22,591 nucleotides of DNA from an uncultured Propionibacteriaceae bacterium (GCA_937965785.1 CALCKT010000071.1:1-22591), one strand, 5' to 3'; positions 6,307-15,417 are shown, counted from the first letter of the stretch. Notes: generated from the letters alone by a model not told the origin. Numbers and translations are program-made.

Positions 6307-8007
6307 ATGTTCGGTCCAACCACCCCCCTCACCCGACGGAGCATGCTCGGCCTCGCCGCCAGCAGCCTCGGCGCGGCGGCACTCGCCGCATGCGGGAACG
6401 GCTCCCCCACCGGCGGCGGCGGTAAGGACGTCACTGCAACGGCCACCTGGCCCACGCATGTGCCGCCCCCCGTCGTCGCCGGAGGCCGCGTCGGCTCCCT
6501 CCCCGGCGTGCCCACCATGTACACCACACCTCTCAAGGAAGTCACCAAGGCCGTCGCCTCACCCCCCGGTGACGGCAGCGAGGTCACCACCTTCCAGATC
6601 CTCTGGGGCACCCCGCCCCAGGACGACGCGAAGAACCTGTGGCTCCAGGAACTCAACAAACGCCTCGGCGTCACCTACAAGGCCAACCTCGCGCCCAGCG
6701 CCAGTTACAACGACAAGTTCGCCACCCTCCTCGCCTCCGGGAACCTGCCCGATCTCATGTTCGTCCAGGACACGACCCCCCAGGGCCTCCAGGCCACCGA
6801 GGACGGAGCCCTGCTCGACCTCAGTGAGCTGCTCGCCGGGGACAAGGTCCTCGAGTGGCCCCATCTCGCCCACATCCGCACCGAGACCTGGCAGCGCTCC
6901 AGCAAACACGGCCGCATCCTCGGCATCCCCAACGAGGATCCGGTGCTGACCCGCTTCCCCGTGATCCGGTCCGACGCCCTCCAGGCCATCGGCGCCACGG
7001 ATCTCGGATCCACCACCGACGAGTTCCTCAACCGGTTCATCGAGATGGGCAAGCTCAAGAGCCTCCACGGCAAGGAGTTCTACCCGATGCTCGATCTCGG
7101 CCCCCTCACCGAGGTGGTTGAGTGGATGTTCGGGATCGGCCCGGAGTGGCAGCTCGACGACACCGGGAAGCTTCGTCACAAGTTCCAGCACCCGCGGTAC
7201 CCGGAGGTCGTCGAGTACCTGCGTCGCTTCTGGGACGGCGGCGCCGTGTTCCCCGACCCGACCGCCAGCAACAAGTCGCAGAAGCTCGAGAACGGGCAGG
7301 TCGGCTTCAACCGCGACTCCTACAACGCGTTCTTCCTCGACTCGCAGATCCGTAAACTGCGCGACAGCACCCCCGGCGCGGACCTCTCCTTCTTCGTGCC
7401 GCCGACCGCACCCGACGCCACCCTCACCGTGGTGCGCACCGACGGCTACTGGGGCATCGTCGGCATCAGCTCCCGCGTCACCGACCCGGCCCGCCAGAAG
7501 CTGCTCCTCAGCATCCTCAACTGGCTGCGGTCCCCGTACGGTTCCGAGGAGTACCAGTTCATCAACAACGGCATCGAGGGTGTCCACTTCACCCGGGAGC
7601 CCGACGGCGCGATCAAGAAGACCCAGGACGAGGCAGCCCACAGCGACCACGGGGCGCTCAGCTGGCTCGGTGTCTCCCCGGTCAACAACAACTACCTCAT
7701 CCCCCCGGACCTCACGGACAAGGCGGACAACTTCTTCACCACCGTCGAGACCCTCTCGAAGGACCCGGTGAGCAGCCCCATCCTCGGCCTGGTCTCGGAG
7801 AAGGCGAGCCGTTCCGCCGGAACCCGCGGTTCCATCAAGGACGACTACGTCACGGGCATGCTGTACGGACGCCGCCCTGTCACCGACTACCCGGCCTTCC
7901 TGCAGGAATGGCTGCGGCAGGGAGGTCAGGAGGCCCTCGACGATTACCAGGAGAAGTACAACGCCCGCGAGAGCGCCGCCCCCTCCTCGCCGAGCCCCAC
8001 GAAGTAG
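6307..8007 (+). CDS. Sugar ABC transporter substrate-binding lipoprotein, LipO-like
   Basis: This 566-aa extracellular solute-binding protein (family 1, large LipO/YtcQ-like group) captures an oligosaccharide for the two permeases downstream. ATG 6307 is preferred because AAGGAGGT lies 6 bases before it. The N-terminus has a twin-arginine-like TRRSMLG and a lipobox ending LAAC with Cys29 as the lipid anchor. The mature region includes VTTFQILWGTPPQDDAKNLW, the SGNLPDLMFVQD segment typical of family 1, and DGYWGIVGISSRV near the C-terminus. The tail is rich in Ala, Ser and Pro. The permease gene follows after 3 bases. Nearby GH5 and GH3 genes suggest a beta-glucan or other beta-linked oligosaccharide as ligand. 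Confidence 0.88.
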   Translation: MFGPTTPLTRRSMLGLAASSLGAAALAACGNGSPTGGGGKDVTATATWPTHVPPPVVAGGRVGSLPGVPTMYTTPLKEVTKAVASPPGDGSEVTTFQILWGTPPQDDAKNLWLQELNKRLGVTYKANLAPSASYNDKFATLLASGNLPDLMFVQDTTPQGLQATEDGALLDLSELLAGDKVLEWPHLAHIRTETWQRSSKHGRILGIPNEDPVLTRFPVIRSDALQAIGATDLGSTTDEFLNRFIEMGKLKSLHGKEFYPMLDLGPLTEVVEWMFGIGPEWQLDDTGKLRHKFQHPRYPEVVEYLRRFWDGGAVFPDPTASNKSQKLENGQVGFNRDSYNAFFLDSQIRKLRDSTPGADLSFFVPPTAPDATLTVVRTDGYWGIVGISSRVTDPARQKLLLSILNWLRSPYGSEEYQFINNGIEGVHFTREPDGAIKKTQDEAAHSDHGALSWLGVSPVNNNYLIPPDLTDKADNFFTTVETLSKDPVSSPILGLVSEKASRSAGTRGSIKDDYVTGMLYGRRPVTDYPAFLQEWLRQGGQEALDDYQEKYNARESAAPSSPSPTK

Positions 8008-8010
8008 CCC

Positions 8011-8919
8011 ATGACCACCCGGTCCCGCATGCAGCGAGCGGCCCGGGTGAAGACGATGTACGTCTTCATCATCCCCGGGCTGCTCTTCTTCACGGTGTTC
8101 GCCTATCTACCGATGCTGGGCAACATCGTCGCCTTCCAGGACTATCGTCCGTTCAAGGGGATCGCCGGATCGAAGTTCGTCGGCTTCGACAACTTCGTCA
8201 GGATCTTCACCGACCCCGAGCTGTTCAACGCCCTCACCAACACCTTGGTGATCGCGCTGCTGCTCCTGGTCTTCGCCTTCCCAGCCCCGATCATGCTGGC
8301 GTTGCTCATCAACTCCCTCATCTCACCCAGGATGAAGAAGTTCATCCAGTCCGTGGTCTACCTGCCCCACTTCCTGTCCTGGGTGATCGTCATCTCGATC
8401 TGGCAGAAGCTCTTCGGGGGTTCCGGAGCCCTCGCCCACGTCCTCGCCGACTTCGGGGTGCAGGGGTTCAACCTCATGAGTGACCCCGACACCTTCAAGT
8501 TCCTCGTGGTGGCCCAGTCCATCTGGAAGAGCGTCGGATGGGGCACCATCATCTACTTCGCCGCGATCTCCGGGATCCCGCAGGAGCTGTACGAGGCCGC
8601 CGCCGTCGACGGGGCGGGCAGCTGGAAACGCATGTGGCACGTCACCCTGCCCGGCATCATGCCCATCGTCAGTCTCCTGCTCATCCTCGAGATCGGCGGC
8701 ATCCTCAACGTCGGCTTCGAGCAGCTGCTGCTCCAGCAACCCGCCGTCGGAAAGGACGCCGCCCAGGTGCTGGACACCTTCGTCTACTTCCGGGGCATCC
8801 TCGGCGGCGACTGGGGTCTGTCCACCGCTGCGGGGCTGCTCAAGGGCATCGTCGCGACGGTGCTCATCATCGCGGCGAATCGCTTCGCCAAACGCGTCGG
8901 CGGATCGGGGGTGTTCTGA
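8011..8919 (+). CDS. Sugar ABC transporter permease, LplB type
   Basis: The 302-aa membrane protein has a first helix near residues 16-34 (MYVFIIPGLLFFTVFAYLP) and the LplB hallmark MLGNIVAFQDYRPFKG right after it. FVGFDNFVRIF follows. The ATPase-contact (EAA) loop is YEAAAVDGAGSWKRMWHVTL near residues 194-213. Its stop overlaps the next start by one base (tgATG at 8917-8921), so the two permeases are translated together. No ATPase gene lies in the locus. Actinobacterial sugar importers commonly borrow a shared MsiK-type ATPase, and that is the likely arrangement here. Confidence 0.93.
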   Translation: MTTRSRMQRAARVKTMYVFIIPGLLFFTVFAYLPMLGNIVAFQDYRPFKGIAGSKFVGFDNFVRIFTDPELFNALTNTLVIALLLLVFAFPAPIMLALLINSLISPRMKKFIQSVVYLPHFLSWVIVISIWQKLFGGSGALAHVLADFGVQGFNLMSDPDTFKFLVVAQSIWKSVGWGTIIYFAAISGIPQELYEAAAVDGAGSWKRMWHVTLPGIMPIVSLLLILEIGGILNVGFEQLLLQQPAVGKDAAQVLDTFVYFRGILGGDWGLSTAAGLLKGIVATVLIIAANRFAKRVGGSGVF

Positions 8920-9809
8920 TGTCCAGGGCCAGCGCACACCGGCCGCTGTGGATGGGGCGACCGAACCCTGTCGTCAGCGTCCTCAAGGCCATCATCCTGA
9001 CGTTCCTCGTGGTGGCGATGATCTACCCGTTCCTCCACGTCATCGTCTGGTCCTTCGGTTCGGCCGAGGCCGCGACCTCCGGTGATCCGTGGCCGAAGAG
9101 TTTCAGCCTCGACACCTATGCCGCGCTGCTGCGTGGCGGCGTGGTCCGCAACTCGCTGCTGGTGACGGCGTTCATCACCGTCGTCGGCACCGTGACCTCG
9201 ATGCTGTTCACGACGACCCTCGCCTACGGACTCAGCCGGACCCGGGAGGTGCCGTACAGCAAGGGGGCGCTCGTCTACGTCCTCGCGACGATGCTGTTCA
9301 GCGCCGGCATGATCCCCAACTACCTGCTCGTGAAACAGCTGGGGATGCTCGACAGCTGGGCTTCGCTCATCGTCCCGGGACTCATCGACGCCTTCAACAT
9401 GGTGGTGATCCGCAACTTCTTCATGGAGCTGCCGCAGGAACTGACGGAGTCCGCACGCATCGACGGCGCCTCGGAGTGGCAGATCTTCTGGCGGATCGTG
9501 TTGCCGCTGTCGAAGCCGATCCTCGCGGTCATCTCGCTGTTCTACGCGGTCCGCTACTGGAACACCTTCTTCAACGCGCTGCTCTACATCAGCACCCCGT
9601 CGAAGTGGCCGATCCAGGTGGTCCTCAACCAGTACGTGGTTCAGGGGCAGACACTCAACACCGTCCAACCGCCGGGTGTGCCACCCCCGCCGGGGATGGT
9701 GGTGCAGTTCGCGGTGATCGTGCTGGCGACGCTGCCGGTGCTGGTGGTGTACCCGTTCGTCCAGAAGTTCTTCACCAAGGGGATGCTGACCGGTGCGATC
9801 AAGGGGTGA
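8919..9809 (+). CDS. Sugar ABC transporter permease, LplC/YtcP type
   Basis: The 296-aa second permease begins at ATG 8919. A first helix near residues 24-45 (AIILTFLVVAMIYPFLHVIVW) is followed by FSLDTYAALLRGG. MLFSAGMIPNYLLVKQLGM is a strong LplC/YtcP signature. The EAA loop is TESARIDGASEWQIFWRIVL near residues 176-195. The C-terminus ends KGMLTGAIKG, the usual MxGaiKG ending of the group. The last 11 bases overlap the 3' end of the TetR gene on the other strand. Confidence 0.93.
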   Translation: MSRASAHRPLWMGRPNPVVSVLKAIILTFLVVAMIYPFLHVIVWSFGSAEAATSGDPWPKSFSLDTYAALLRGGVVRNSLLVTAFITVVGTVTSMLFTTTLAYGLSRTREVPYSKGALVYVLATMLFSAGMIPNYLLVKQLGMLDSWASLIVPGLIDAFNMVVIRNFFMELPQELTESARIDGASEWQIFWRIVLPLSKPILAVISLFYAVRYWNTFFNALLYISTPSKWPIQVVLNQYVVQGQTLNTVQPPGVPPPPGMVVQFAVIVLATLPVLVVYPFVQKFFTKGMLTGAIKG

Positions 9810-10413
9810 GTTCCGCGACGCGGTTGCGCAGGTCGGCGACGACCATGTCGATGACCCGTCTCACGGTCGGGGCCATCGCCACCCGGTCGTCGAGCAGCCA
9901 CTGGATCTGCATGCCATCCATGACGGCGATGACCGCCTCGGCCGCCTGCAAGGACTCGGCGACGAGCGCCCCGTCGGGCACCTCGGCTGCGAGCCTCAGG
10001 GCGTCGTCGACGATGTGACGCAGCCCCTCGTAGCGGCTCCGGAACCAGTCCTGGGCCGGATGCTCCTCGGCGACCGATTCGCCCGCCAGCACCGTGTACA
10101 GCTGCGTGATGCCGCGCCGTTCCGCGTTGAGTTTGACGGTGCGCACCATGTGGGCGAGGTAGTCGGCGCCGTGGGGGAAGGTGGCGTAGTGTTCCCGGTC
10201 CACCTCGTCGCGGTCGCGGGCCTCCAGCACCGCGGTGAGGAGTTCCTCCTTCGTGCCGAAGTGATGGAGCACCCCTGCGGGGGTCATGTTCAGGCGGGCG
10301 GCGATGTCGCGCAACGAGACACCGTTGTAGCCGCCGCGCGCAAAAGCCTCGGTGGCTGCCGCCACCACCTCTTCGCGTCGCGTGGGACGCCCACCAGTTC
10401 GCACGGAGGACAC
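9799..10413 (-). CDS. TetR-family transcriptional regulator
   Basis: The protein is about 204 aa from GTG 10413; a TTG at 10437 would give 212. The N-terminal DNA-binding domain is clear: REEVVAAATEAFARGGYNG, then SLRDIAARLNMTPAGVLHHF as the helix-turn-helix and the usual GTKEELLTAVLE. The C-terminal ligand domain is diverse, as usual for TetR proteins. The gene is divergent from GH5 and converges on the sugar permeases, so it probably represses this glycoside locus in response to a sugar. No clear Shine-Dalgarno sequence precedes either start, so a leaderless transcript is possible. Confidence 0.88.
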   Translation of the reverse strand: MSSVRTGGRPTRREEVVAAATEAFARGGYNGVSLRDIAARLNMTPAGVLHHFGTKEELLTAVLEARDRDEVDREHYATFPHGADYLAHMVRTVKLNAERRGITQLYTVLAGESVAEEHPAQDWFRSRYEGLRHIVDDALRLAAEVPDGALVAESLQAAEAVIAVMDGMQIQWLLDDRVAMAPTVRRVIDMVVADLRNRVAELTP

Positions 10414-10436
10414 ACTAGTACCCGAAAGGTGAAGCA
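10414..10436. promoter_or_regulatory. Very short divergent intergenic region, TetR versus GH5
   Basis: Only about 23 bases separate the two divergent start codons. The segment holds actagt, a small palindrome, and the GH5 ribosome site aaaggtga just before ATG 10437. Promoters for at least one gene must lie inside the other's coding region. Autoregulation by TetR here is likely but not shown. Confidence 0.4.
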
Positions 10437-11564
10437 ATGGAGCCTGTGCGTTGTCGTGACGGAGAACTGACGGTCGGAGGGGCGCCTGTGCTGCTGCGCG
10501 GTGTGGGCATCGGAAACTGGTTGCTCCCCGAGGGTTACATGTGGCGTTTCACCAAAGGAGCGACGTCACCGCGTCGCATCGAACACCTCATCCGGGAGGT
10601 CATCGGCGAGGAGGATGCGGCCGTCTTCTGGCGCACCTTCCGCGCCACCTTCTTCACCCGGGACGACGTGGCCGCCATCGCCGCGCTCGGTTTCGACCAC
10701 ATCCGGCTCCCCCTCAATTCGCGGCTGTTCATCACCGCCGACGGGGAGGATGTCGCGGAGGGCCACGAACTTGTCGACCGCTGCTTCGAGTGGTGCCGGG
10801 AGCACGGTTTGCGAGTGCTCCTCGACCTCCACGCCGCCCCCGGTGGGCAGACCGGCACCAACATCGACGACTCCGTTGCCGACCTGCCCGAACTGTTCAC
10901 GGATGGTCACGCCCGGGAGCTGTGCATCGAGTTGTGGCGACGGCTGGCCCGTCGCTACCGCAGCCATCCCGCGCTGCTCGGCTACGACCTGCTCAACGAG
11001 CCCCTTCCGGAGGCCCACCGGAAGTTGTGGCCGCAACTGGTTCCGCTGTACCGCGAGCTCACCGACGCCGTCCGCGCCGAGGACCCGGAGCACCTGGTGA
11101 TGTATGAGGGGGCGCACTGGGCGACGGAGTTCTCCATGTTCACCGAACCGCTCGACGACAACGCCTGCCTGCAGTTCCACCATTACTGGTCGCCGGTCAA
11201 TACGGAACGGTTCGAGGCGATCCGCAGCCGGGCCGCGTCGCTGGGGATGGCCACCTACATGGGCGAGTCCGGCGAGAACTCGCCCGAGTGGCTGCACTCG
11301 ATGTTCCACACCTGCGAGGAGCTGGGTCTCTCGTGGAACTTCTGGTGCTGGAAGAAACTCGGCACCACCACTTCCCCGCTCAGCGCACCCGTCCCCGAGG
11401 GCTGGGCCGAGCTCGTCGCCCTCGCGGAGGCAGAGGGGGACGGTCCGGACCGGGAGCGGGCCGCGGAGCTTCTGTCAGAGTTCCTCCACAACATCCAGCT
11501 GGAGCACTGCGACACCCAGACCCCCGTCATCCAGGCCCTGCCGATCCGAGGAGCCCACTCATGA
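10437..11564 (+). CDS. Glycoside hydrolase family 5 (cellulase-like), cytoplasmic
   Basis: The 375-aa (beta/alpha)8-barrel glycosidase shows GH5 landmarks in order: LLRGVGIGNWLLPEGYMW near the N-terminus, FDHIRLPLNSRLF (86-98), LRVLLDLHAAPGGQTG (125-140), the acid/base glutamate in LLNEP (Glu188), HHYW (248-251), and the nucleophile in MGESGEN (Glu277). No signal peptide is present, so it acts inside the cell on imported oligosaccharides. The exact activity (exo-glucosidase or endoglucanase) cannot be fixed. The gene overlaps the GH3 start as ATGA, so the two are co-translated. The length and intact catalytic residues suggest a working enzyme. Confidence 0.9.
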   Translation: MEPVRCRDGELTVGGAPVLLRGVGIGNWLLPEGYMWRFTKGATSPRRIEHLIREVIGEEDAAVFWRTFRATFFTRDDVAAIAALGFDHIRLPLNSRLFITADGEDVAEGHELVDRCFEWCREHGLRVLLDLHAAPGGQTGTNIDDSVADLPELFTDGHARELCIELWRRLARRYRSHPALLGYDLLNEPLPEAHRKLWPQLVPLYRELTDAVRAEDPEHLVMYEGAHWATEFSMFTEPLDDNACLQFHHYWSPVNTERFEAIRSRAASLGMATYMGESGENSPEWLHSMFHTCEELGLSWNFWCWKKLGTTTSPLSAPVPEGWAELVALAEAEGDGPDRERAAELLSEFLHNIQLEHCDTQTPVIQALPIRGAHS

Positions 11565-13774
11565 TCCACCACGACCCCAACGCCGCCGTCGAGGACCGCG
11601 TCGCCGGTCTCCTCGCTCTCATGACGGTGGAGGAGAAGGTGGCTCAGATGATGCAGCTGCCCGCCTGGAGCAACCCGCGCACCGTCATCGAGCGTCACCC
11701 CGTCGGATCTCTCCTGCACACCGACCCGGCGACGATCGACGACGCCATCGACGCGGCCGCCCGGACCCGGCTCGGCATTCCGCTGCTCATCGCAGACGAC
11801 GCCATCCACGGCCACGGTTTCTGGCCGGGCGCGACGGTGTTCGGGACGCCGTTGTCGATGGCGTGTTCCTTCGACCCTGACGCCGTCGAACGGGCGGCCA
11901 GGGTGACGGCGCGGGAGACTTCGGCGACGGGGGTGACATGGACGTTCTCGCCGCTCGCCTGCATCGCCCGCGAGCTGCGCTGGGGCAGGGTGAACGAGAC
12001 CTTCGGGGAGGATCCGCATCTCATCGGCGAGCTGGCTGCGGCGATGGTGCGCGGCTACCGGGGCGACGGCGACGCGGATCCGACGCGGATCCTGTCGTGC
12101 GCGAAGCACTTCGCGGGCTACTCGGAGACCCAGGGCGGGTTGGACGCCTCGGAGGCGGATCTGACCCCACGCAAGCTGCGTTCCTGGTTCCTGCCACCGT
12201 TCGAGCGGCTGGTCAGGGAGGGGGCGGACACGTTCATGCTCGGCTACCAGGCCATCGACGGGGTACCGATCACCCTCAATCGGTGGCTGCTCCACGGGGT
12301 GCTGAAACAGGAGTGGGGTTTCGAGGGGTTGCTCGTCACGGACTGGGACAACGTCGGTCATCTGGTGCGGGTGCAGAAGGTGGCGGCGGATTTCGCGGAA
12401 GCGGCGGCTCTGGCGGTGCACGCCGGGAACGACCTCATCATGTCCACCCCCGAGTTCCATGACGGCGCCCTGGCGGCGATCGAGCGGGGTCTGCTGGCGC
12501 CGTCGGATCTGGACGAGGCGGTGCGGCGGATCTTGGCGGTGAAGTTCAGGATGGGGCTGTTCGAGGATCCACGTCGCCCCGATGTGGAGCGGCAGCGGCT
12601 GGAGATCGGCTGCCGGGAGCACCGTGGGATCAACCTGGAACTGGCGGCGAAGAGCCTGGTGCTGCTCCACAACGACGGGGTGCTGCCGCTGCGCGGTGAG
12701 AGGGTGAAGGTGGCGGTGCTCGGGCCGCAGGCCGACGACATGGCTGCCTGCCTCGGCGACTGGGCCGGCACCTCCGGTCAGTGTCCGTGGATGAATGATC
12801 CGGCCCTCACCCCTGCGACGACACTGCTCGCCGGGTTGCGGGCGGCGGCCCCGTCGGACTGGGTGATCGCTCACGCGCGGGGCTGCGGCATCGAGGAGTT
12901 GGTTCCGGATCCGGAGGGTGAGTTCTTCGACGACGGTCAGCCCCGCCCGAAGATCTGTCACCCGGCGCCACTGGATGAGACGGAGTTGGCGGAGGCCGTC
13001 GCGCTGGCCGCGAACAGCGATGTGGCCGTGGTGGCGGTCGGGGACACGATCAACCTGACCGGGGAGGGTCGCTCGACGGCGACCCTGGAGTTGTTCGGGC
13101 CGCAGCGGCAGCTGCTGGAGGCGATCCGGGCGACGGGAACGCCTATGGTGGTGGTGCTTCTCAACGGGAAGCCGCTGGTGCTGCCGGAGTCGGTGCAGGA
13201 GGCAGCGGCGATCGTCGAGGCGTTCAACCCGGGGGCGGCCGGGGGTGATGCTCTGGCTGCGGTGTTGCTGGGGCAGGTGGAGCCGTCGGGCCGGTTGCCG
13301 GTGTCGTTCCCGCGGCACGCCGGGCAGCTGCCGGTCTACCACAACCGGGTGCGGGGCTGGCACGGGGATCGTTACGCCGATCTGACGTACCGGCCGCTGT
13401 TCGCTTTCGGTGAGGGCCTGACGTACACCTCGTTCGAGTACTCGGGGCTGCAGGTCACCGAGGTCGGGGACGAGGTGGCGTTCAGCGTCGACGTGACGAA
13501 CACGGGTGGGCGTCATGGCACGGAGGTGGTGCAGGTCTACGTCCACGACGTGGTGACGTCGGTGACGTGGGCGGAGCAGGAGTTGAAGGCGTTCCGTCGG
13601 GTGCCACTGGCGCCGGGTGAGACGACGAGGGTGAAGTTCCGGCTGCCGACGAGCGAACTGAGCCTGGTCCTGGCCGACGGCACCCGTGTGGTCGAGCCGG
13701 GCGAGTTCGAGCTCCGGGTCGGCCACAGCAGCCGTCCGGAGGACCAGCACAGGGTGCGCTTCCGGATCGGCTGA
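11561..13774 (+). CDS. Glycoside hydrolase family 3 beta-glucosidase
   Basis: The 737-aa enzyme starts at ATG 11561, overlapping the GH5 stop; the frame is open further upstream but that part lies within GH5. The N-terminal barrel has VEEKVAQMMQLP (23-34), IPLLIADDAIHGHGFW (73-88), FSPLACIARELRWGRVNETFGEDP (129-152), KHFAGY (182-187), and the nucleophile in LLVTDWDN (Asp261). The second domain has AAKSLVLLHNDGVLPL and TGEGRS, where Glu502 is the likely acid/base. The C-terminus is a fibronectin-III-like domain (EVAFSVDVTNTGGRHGTEVV). No signal peptide is visible. It removes terminal beta-linked glucose or a similar sugar from imported oligosaccharides, together with GH5. Confidence 0.92.
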   Translation: MIHHDPNAAVEDRVAGLLALMTVEEKVAQMMQLPAWSNPRTVIERHPVGSLLHTDPATIDDAIDAAARTRLGIPLLIADDAIHGHGFWPGATVFGTPLSMACSFDPDAVERAARVTARETSATGVTWTFSPLACIARELRWGRVNETFGEDPHLIGELAAAMVRGYRGDGDADPTRILSCAKHFAGYSETQGGLDASEADLTPRKLRSWFLPPFERLVREGADTFMLGYQAIDGVPITLNRWLLHGVLKQEWGFEGLLVTDWDNVGHLVRVQKVAADFAEAAALAVHAGNDLIMSTPEFHDGALAAIERGLLAPSDLDEAVRRILAVKFRMGLFEDPRRPDVERQRLEIGCREHRGINLELAAKSLVLLHNDGVLPLRGERVKVAVLGPQADDMAACLGDWAGTSGQCPWMNDPALTPATTLLAGLRAAAPSDWVIAHARGCGIEELVPDPEGEFFDDGQPRPKICHPAPLDETELAEAVALAANSDVAVVAVGDTINLTGEGRSTATLELFGPQRQLLEAIRATGTPMVVVLLNGKPLVLPESVQEAAAIVEAFNPGAAGGDALAAVLLGQVEPSGRLPVSFPRHAGQLPVYHNRVRGWHGDRYADLTYRPLFAFGEGLTYTSFEYSGLQVTEVGDEVAFSVDVTNTGGRHGTEVVQVYVHDVVTSVTWAEQELKAFRRVPLAPGETTRVKFRLPTSELSLVLADGTRVVEPGEFELRVGHSSRPEDQHRVRFRIG

Positions 13775-13809
13775 TCCTCGCCCGCGGGGAAGGGTGGGGT
13801 TCGTCGCCA

Positions 13810-14193
13810 TCACGGGGGCATTAGGCCATGTGGTTGGTAGCGGGCCCCGGCTGGCTTCGTGGGCTGGCGGTGCTTGACCGGGGGTGACGACGATGCGCCG
13901 CTGGCAACCACTGATGTCGCCGTAGTGGCGGCATGCCTGCTGACAACCGGTTGCGTGTCGGACTGAGACCGGGTGCCTGCCTCCTCGTAACGCAGAAAGC
14001 AGTTTCGGAGCGGCTCGTCGGCGGAATCCGCCCTGGCCAGGATGTTCGCGGTGGAGTTCCGGTAGCTGATAGCCGATGCGGCGGAGCGCGAGAACATCTG
14101 ATACGCCTCGTAGGTCCGCTCCAGCTTCGCGGGATCACCGCCGTACACGTCCGGGGCAAGTTCGCGCGCTGCCTGGCTGTCGGTCTTGTCCAT
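13810..14193 (-). CDS. Hypothetical protein, possible broken toxin N-terminal fragment
   Basis: From ATG 14193 the product is 127 aa. Residues 1 to about 70 look like a real helical domain (PAKLERTYEAYQMFSRSAAS and so on). The remaining part is rich in Ala, Thr, Ser and Pro and looks like linker or out-of-frame sequence. No family was recognised. It lies at the far end of the toxin/immunity array on the same strand, so it may be the leader of a degraded secreted toxin, which is inference. There is no convincing ribosome site. It converges on GH3, 35 bases away. Confidence 0.4.
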   Translation of the reverse strand: MDKTDSQAARELAPDVYGGDPAKLERTYEAYQMFSRSAASAISYRNSTANILARADSADEPLRNCFLRYEEAGTRSQSDTQPVVSRHAATTATSVVASGASSSPPVKHRQPTKPAGARYQPHGLMPP

Positions 14194-14346
14194 GGGGCGC
14201 GTCTCTTGGCGCAGGTGTGGACCGGGGGTCCGGTGAGCTCTCGGCACCCCGGTCACTGCCCCTTCCCCGCCCATCCCCACGAGCAGCCGGCGGGCGTTGC
14301 GTTGAGGTTGACGGTTTCCGACAGGAACCTGGGGTGAGTTGCCGAA

Positions 14347-14844
14347 TCAGGTGTGTTCTCGCTGGAGGCCGAGGGACGGGAGGTCGAGTGCATCGGTCCC
14401 GACACTACGCTCCTCCTCGGGGATCTCGTCGCGATAATCGGGATAGCTCCACGCCTTGTAGACGAGCCGTTCCGGGGAGTCGACACCACCAATGTCACGA
14501 AGCCGGATGACACACGCCCGAGCAACATTCCTGATGATGTGACTGGGAGTGGGCCAAGGAAGCTCCTGCTTCCACGTGAAACCATCCTCATCAGGAGCAA
14601 ACCCCAACTCCCGGAACTCCGCCTGCTGCCCTTCGGTGAAGGCGACCCGCTGATTCCCGGCATTCAACAAGGACAACTCAGCAGTCATCGTGGTGTTGTG
14701 ACCAAACGCATAGATCCCACCAAACTGCACAAACGGCGTCCCCGTCTTCCCGGCCCGATCCGGCACACCAACAATCAAAATCGTGTGCGACGGAAATGCC
14801 ATGACAGTCGAAAACAGCCTCTTCTCAAAATCATCCCACGACAT
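14347..14844 (-). CDS. TY-Chap-like chaperone/immunity protein, copy a
   Basis: The 165-aa protein begins MSWDDFEKRLFSTVMAFPSH and has FVQFGGIYAFG, a FTEGQQAEFRELGFAPDEDG segment, ELPWPTPSHIIRNVARACVI and a final SPERLVYKAWSYPDYRDE. This layout resembles the TY-Chap N-terminal domain family (YbjN/CesT-like peptide-binding fold), recognised from memory only. Such proteins occur beside secreted toxins as chaperones or immunity factors. It is almost identical to the copy at 20173-20670 apart from scattered substitutions, and more distant from 17124-17624. AAGGAG lies 10 bases before ATG 14844. It follows the immunity-like gene 14965-15417, the same order as in the complete module at the right edge. 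Confidence 0.75.
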   Translation of the reverse strand: MSWDDFEKRLFSTVMAFPSHTILIVGVPDRAGKTGTPFVQFGGIYAFGHNTTMTAELSLLNAGNQRVAFTEGQQAEFRELGFAPDEDGFTWKQELPWPTPSHIIRNVARACVIRLRDIGGVDSPERLVYKAWSYPDYRDEIPEEERSVGTDALDLPSLGLQREHT

Positions 14845-14964
14845 ATACCCAAAACTCCTTTACACATAGACCACACCAAAACACGAGGAAGCCTTTTCCA
14901 CAGGACCCATCACCGATTCCGCCCAAACCCCACCCACTTTCACTTCTTGTGAAACTCGAGTCTT

Positions 14965-15417
14965 CTAGACGAACTGGTATTTCCCTTGGGGCGTGAAAAA
15001 CCGAAACAAGACACTCCAGCGCCCGCTTGCTACCCGGGCGAACATGTCTCCGGGGAACCTCCATGTCACGCTAGGACCGTCTCCGGCCTCCAGTAGGAAT
15101 GGCTCCCCCCAGGCCTTCTTTCCGGCAGCTACACAGGACACGAAATGATCATTCAACTCAGCAGCACCCTCAGCATCCTCGGTCTCATTCGACGCCATAT
15201 GCAAAAACAGTTCGTACACATCCCCAGCTTCGTCGTCGCCAAGAATCGCACGCCCGCCGTTATTACCGGCACGTACGCTGAACTCATCCGGCAGCGAGGT
15301 GGGTTTCCAGCCCAGCTGTTTCGCATAGGGGGGGAAGTCGTTGACTTGGATGGGCCACGGAAACTGCACGAGCGCGTTGGTCCAGGTGATGAATTCTTGT
15401 GGGGGGAATATGATCAT
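14965..15417 (-). CDS. Immunity-like protein, EFITW family, copy f
   Basis: This 150-aa protein belongs to a family with six members in the window. Shared landmarks are an N-terminal (E/D)FITW(T/A)N, PWP at about 20, (F/L)GW near 36, a variable middle, then LNDHFVSCVAAG, AWGEPF and a C-terminal LFRFFTPQGKYQF. The start ATG 15415-15417 overlaps the stop of a leftover toxin 3' end (ATGA). The position directly behind a toxin end implies an immunity role. The family may be the DUF6301 group, but that is from memory and unverified. The middle differs strongly from the copy at 20821-21273 while both ends match, as expected when immunity follows toxin variants. Confidence 0.72.
   Translation of the reverse strand: MIIFPPQEFITWTNALVQFPWPIQVNDFPPYAKQLGWKPTSLPDEFSVRAGNNGGRAILGDDEAGDVYELFLHMASNETEDAEGAAELNDHFVSCVAAGKKAWGEPFLLEAGDGPSVTWRFPGDMFARVASGRWSVLFRFFTPQGKYQFV

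Noticed and set aside
11255..13813. Long open frame of 852 codons on the minus strand opposite GH3
   Set aside because: Its product is Arg/His/Gln-rich with no domain, and the plus strand encodes an intact GH3 with all catalytic motifs. It is a GC-rich antisense shadow.
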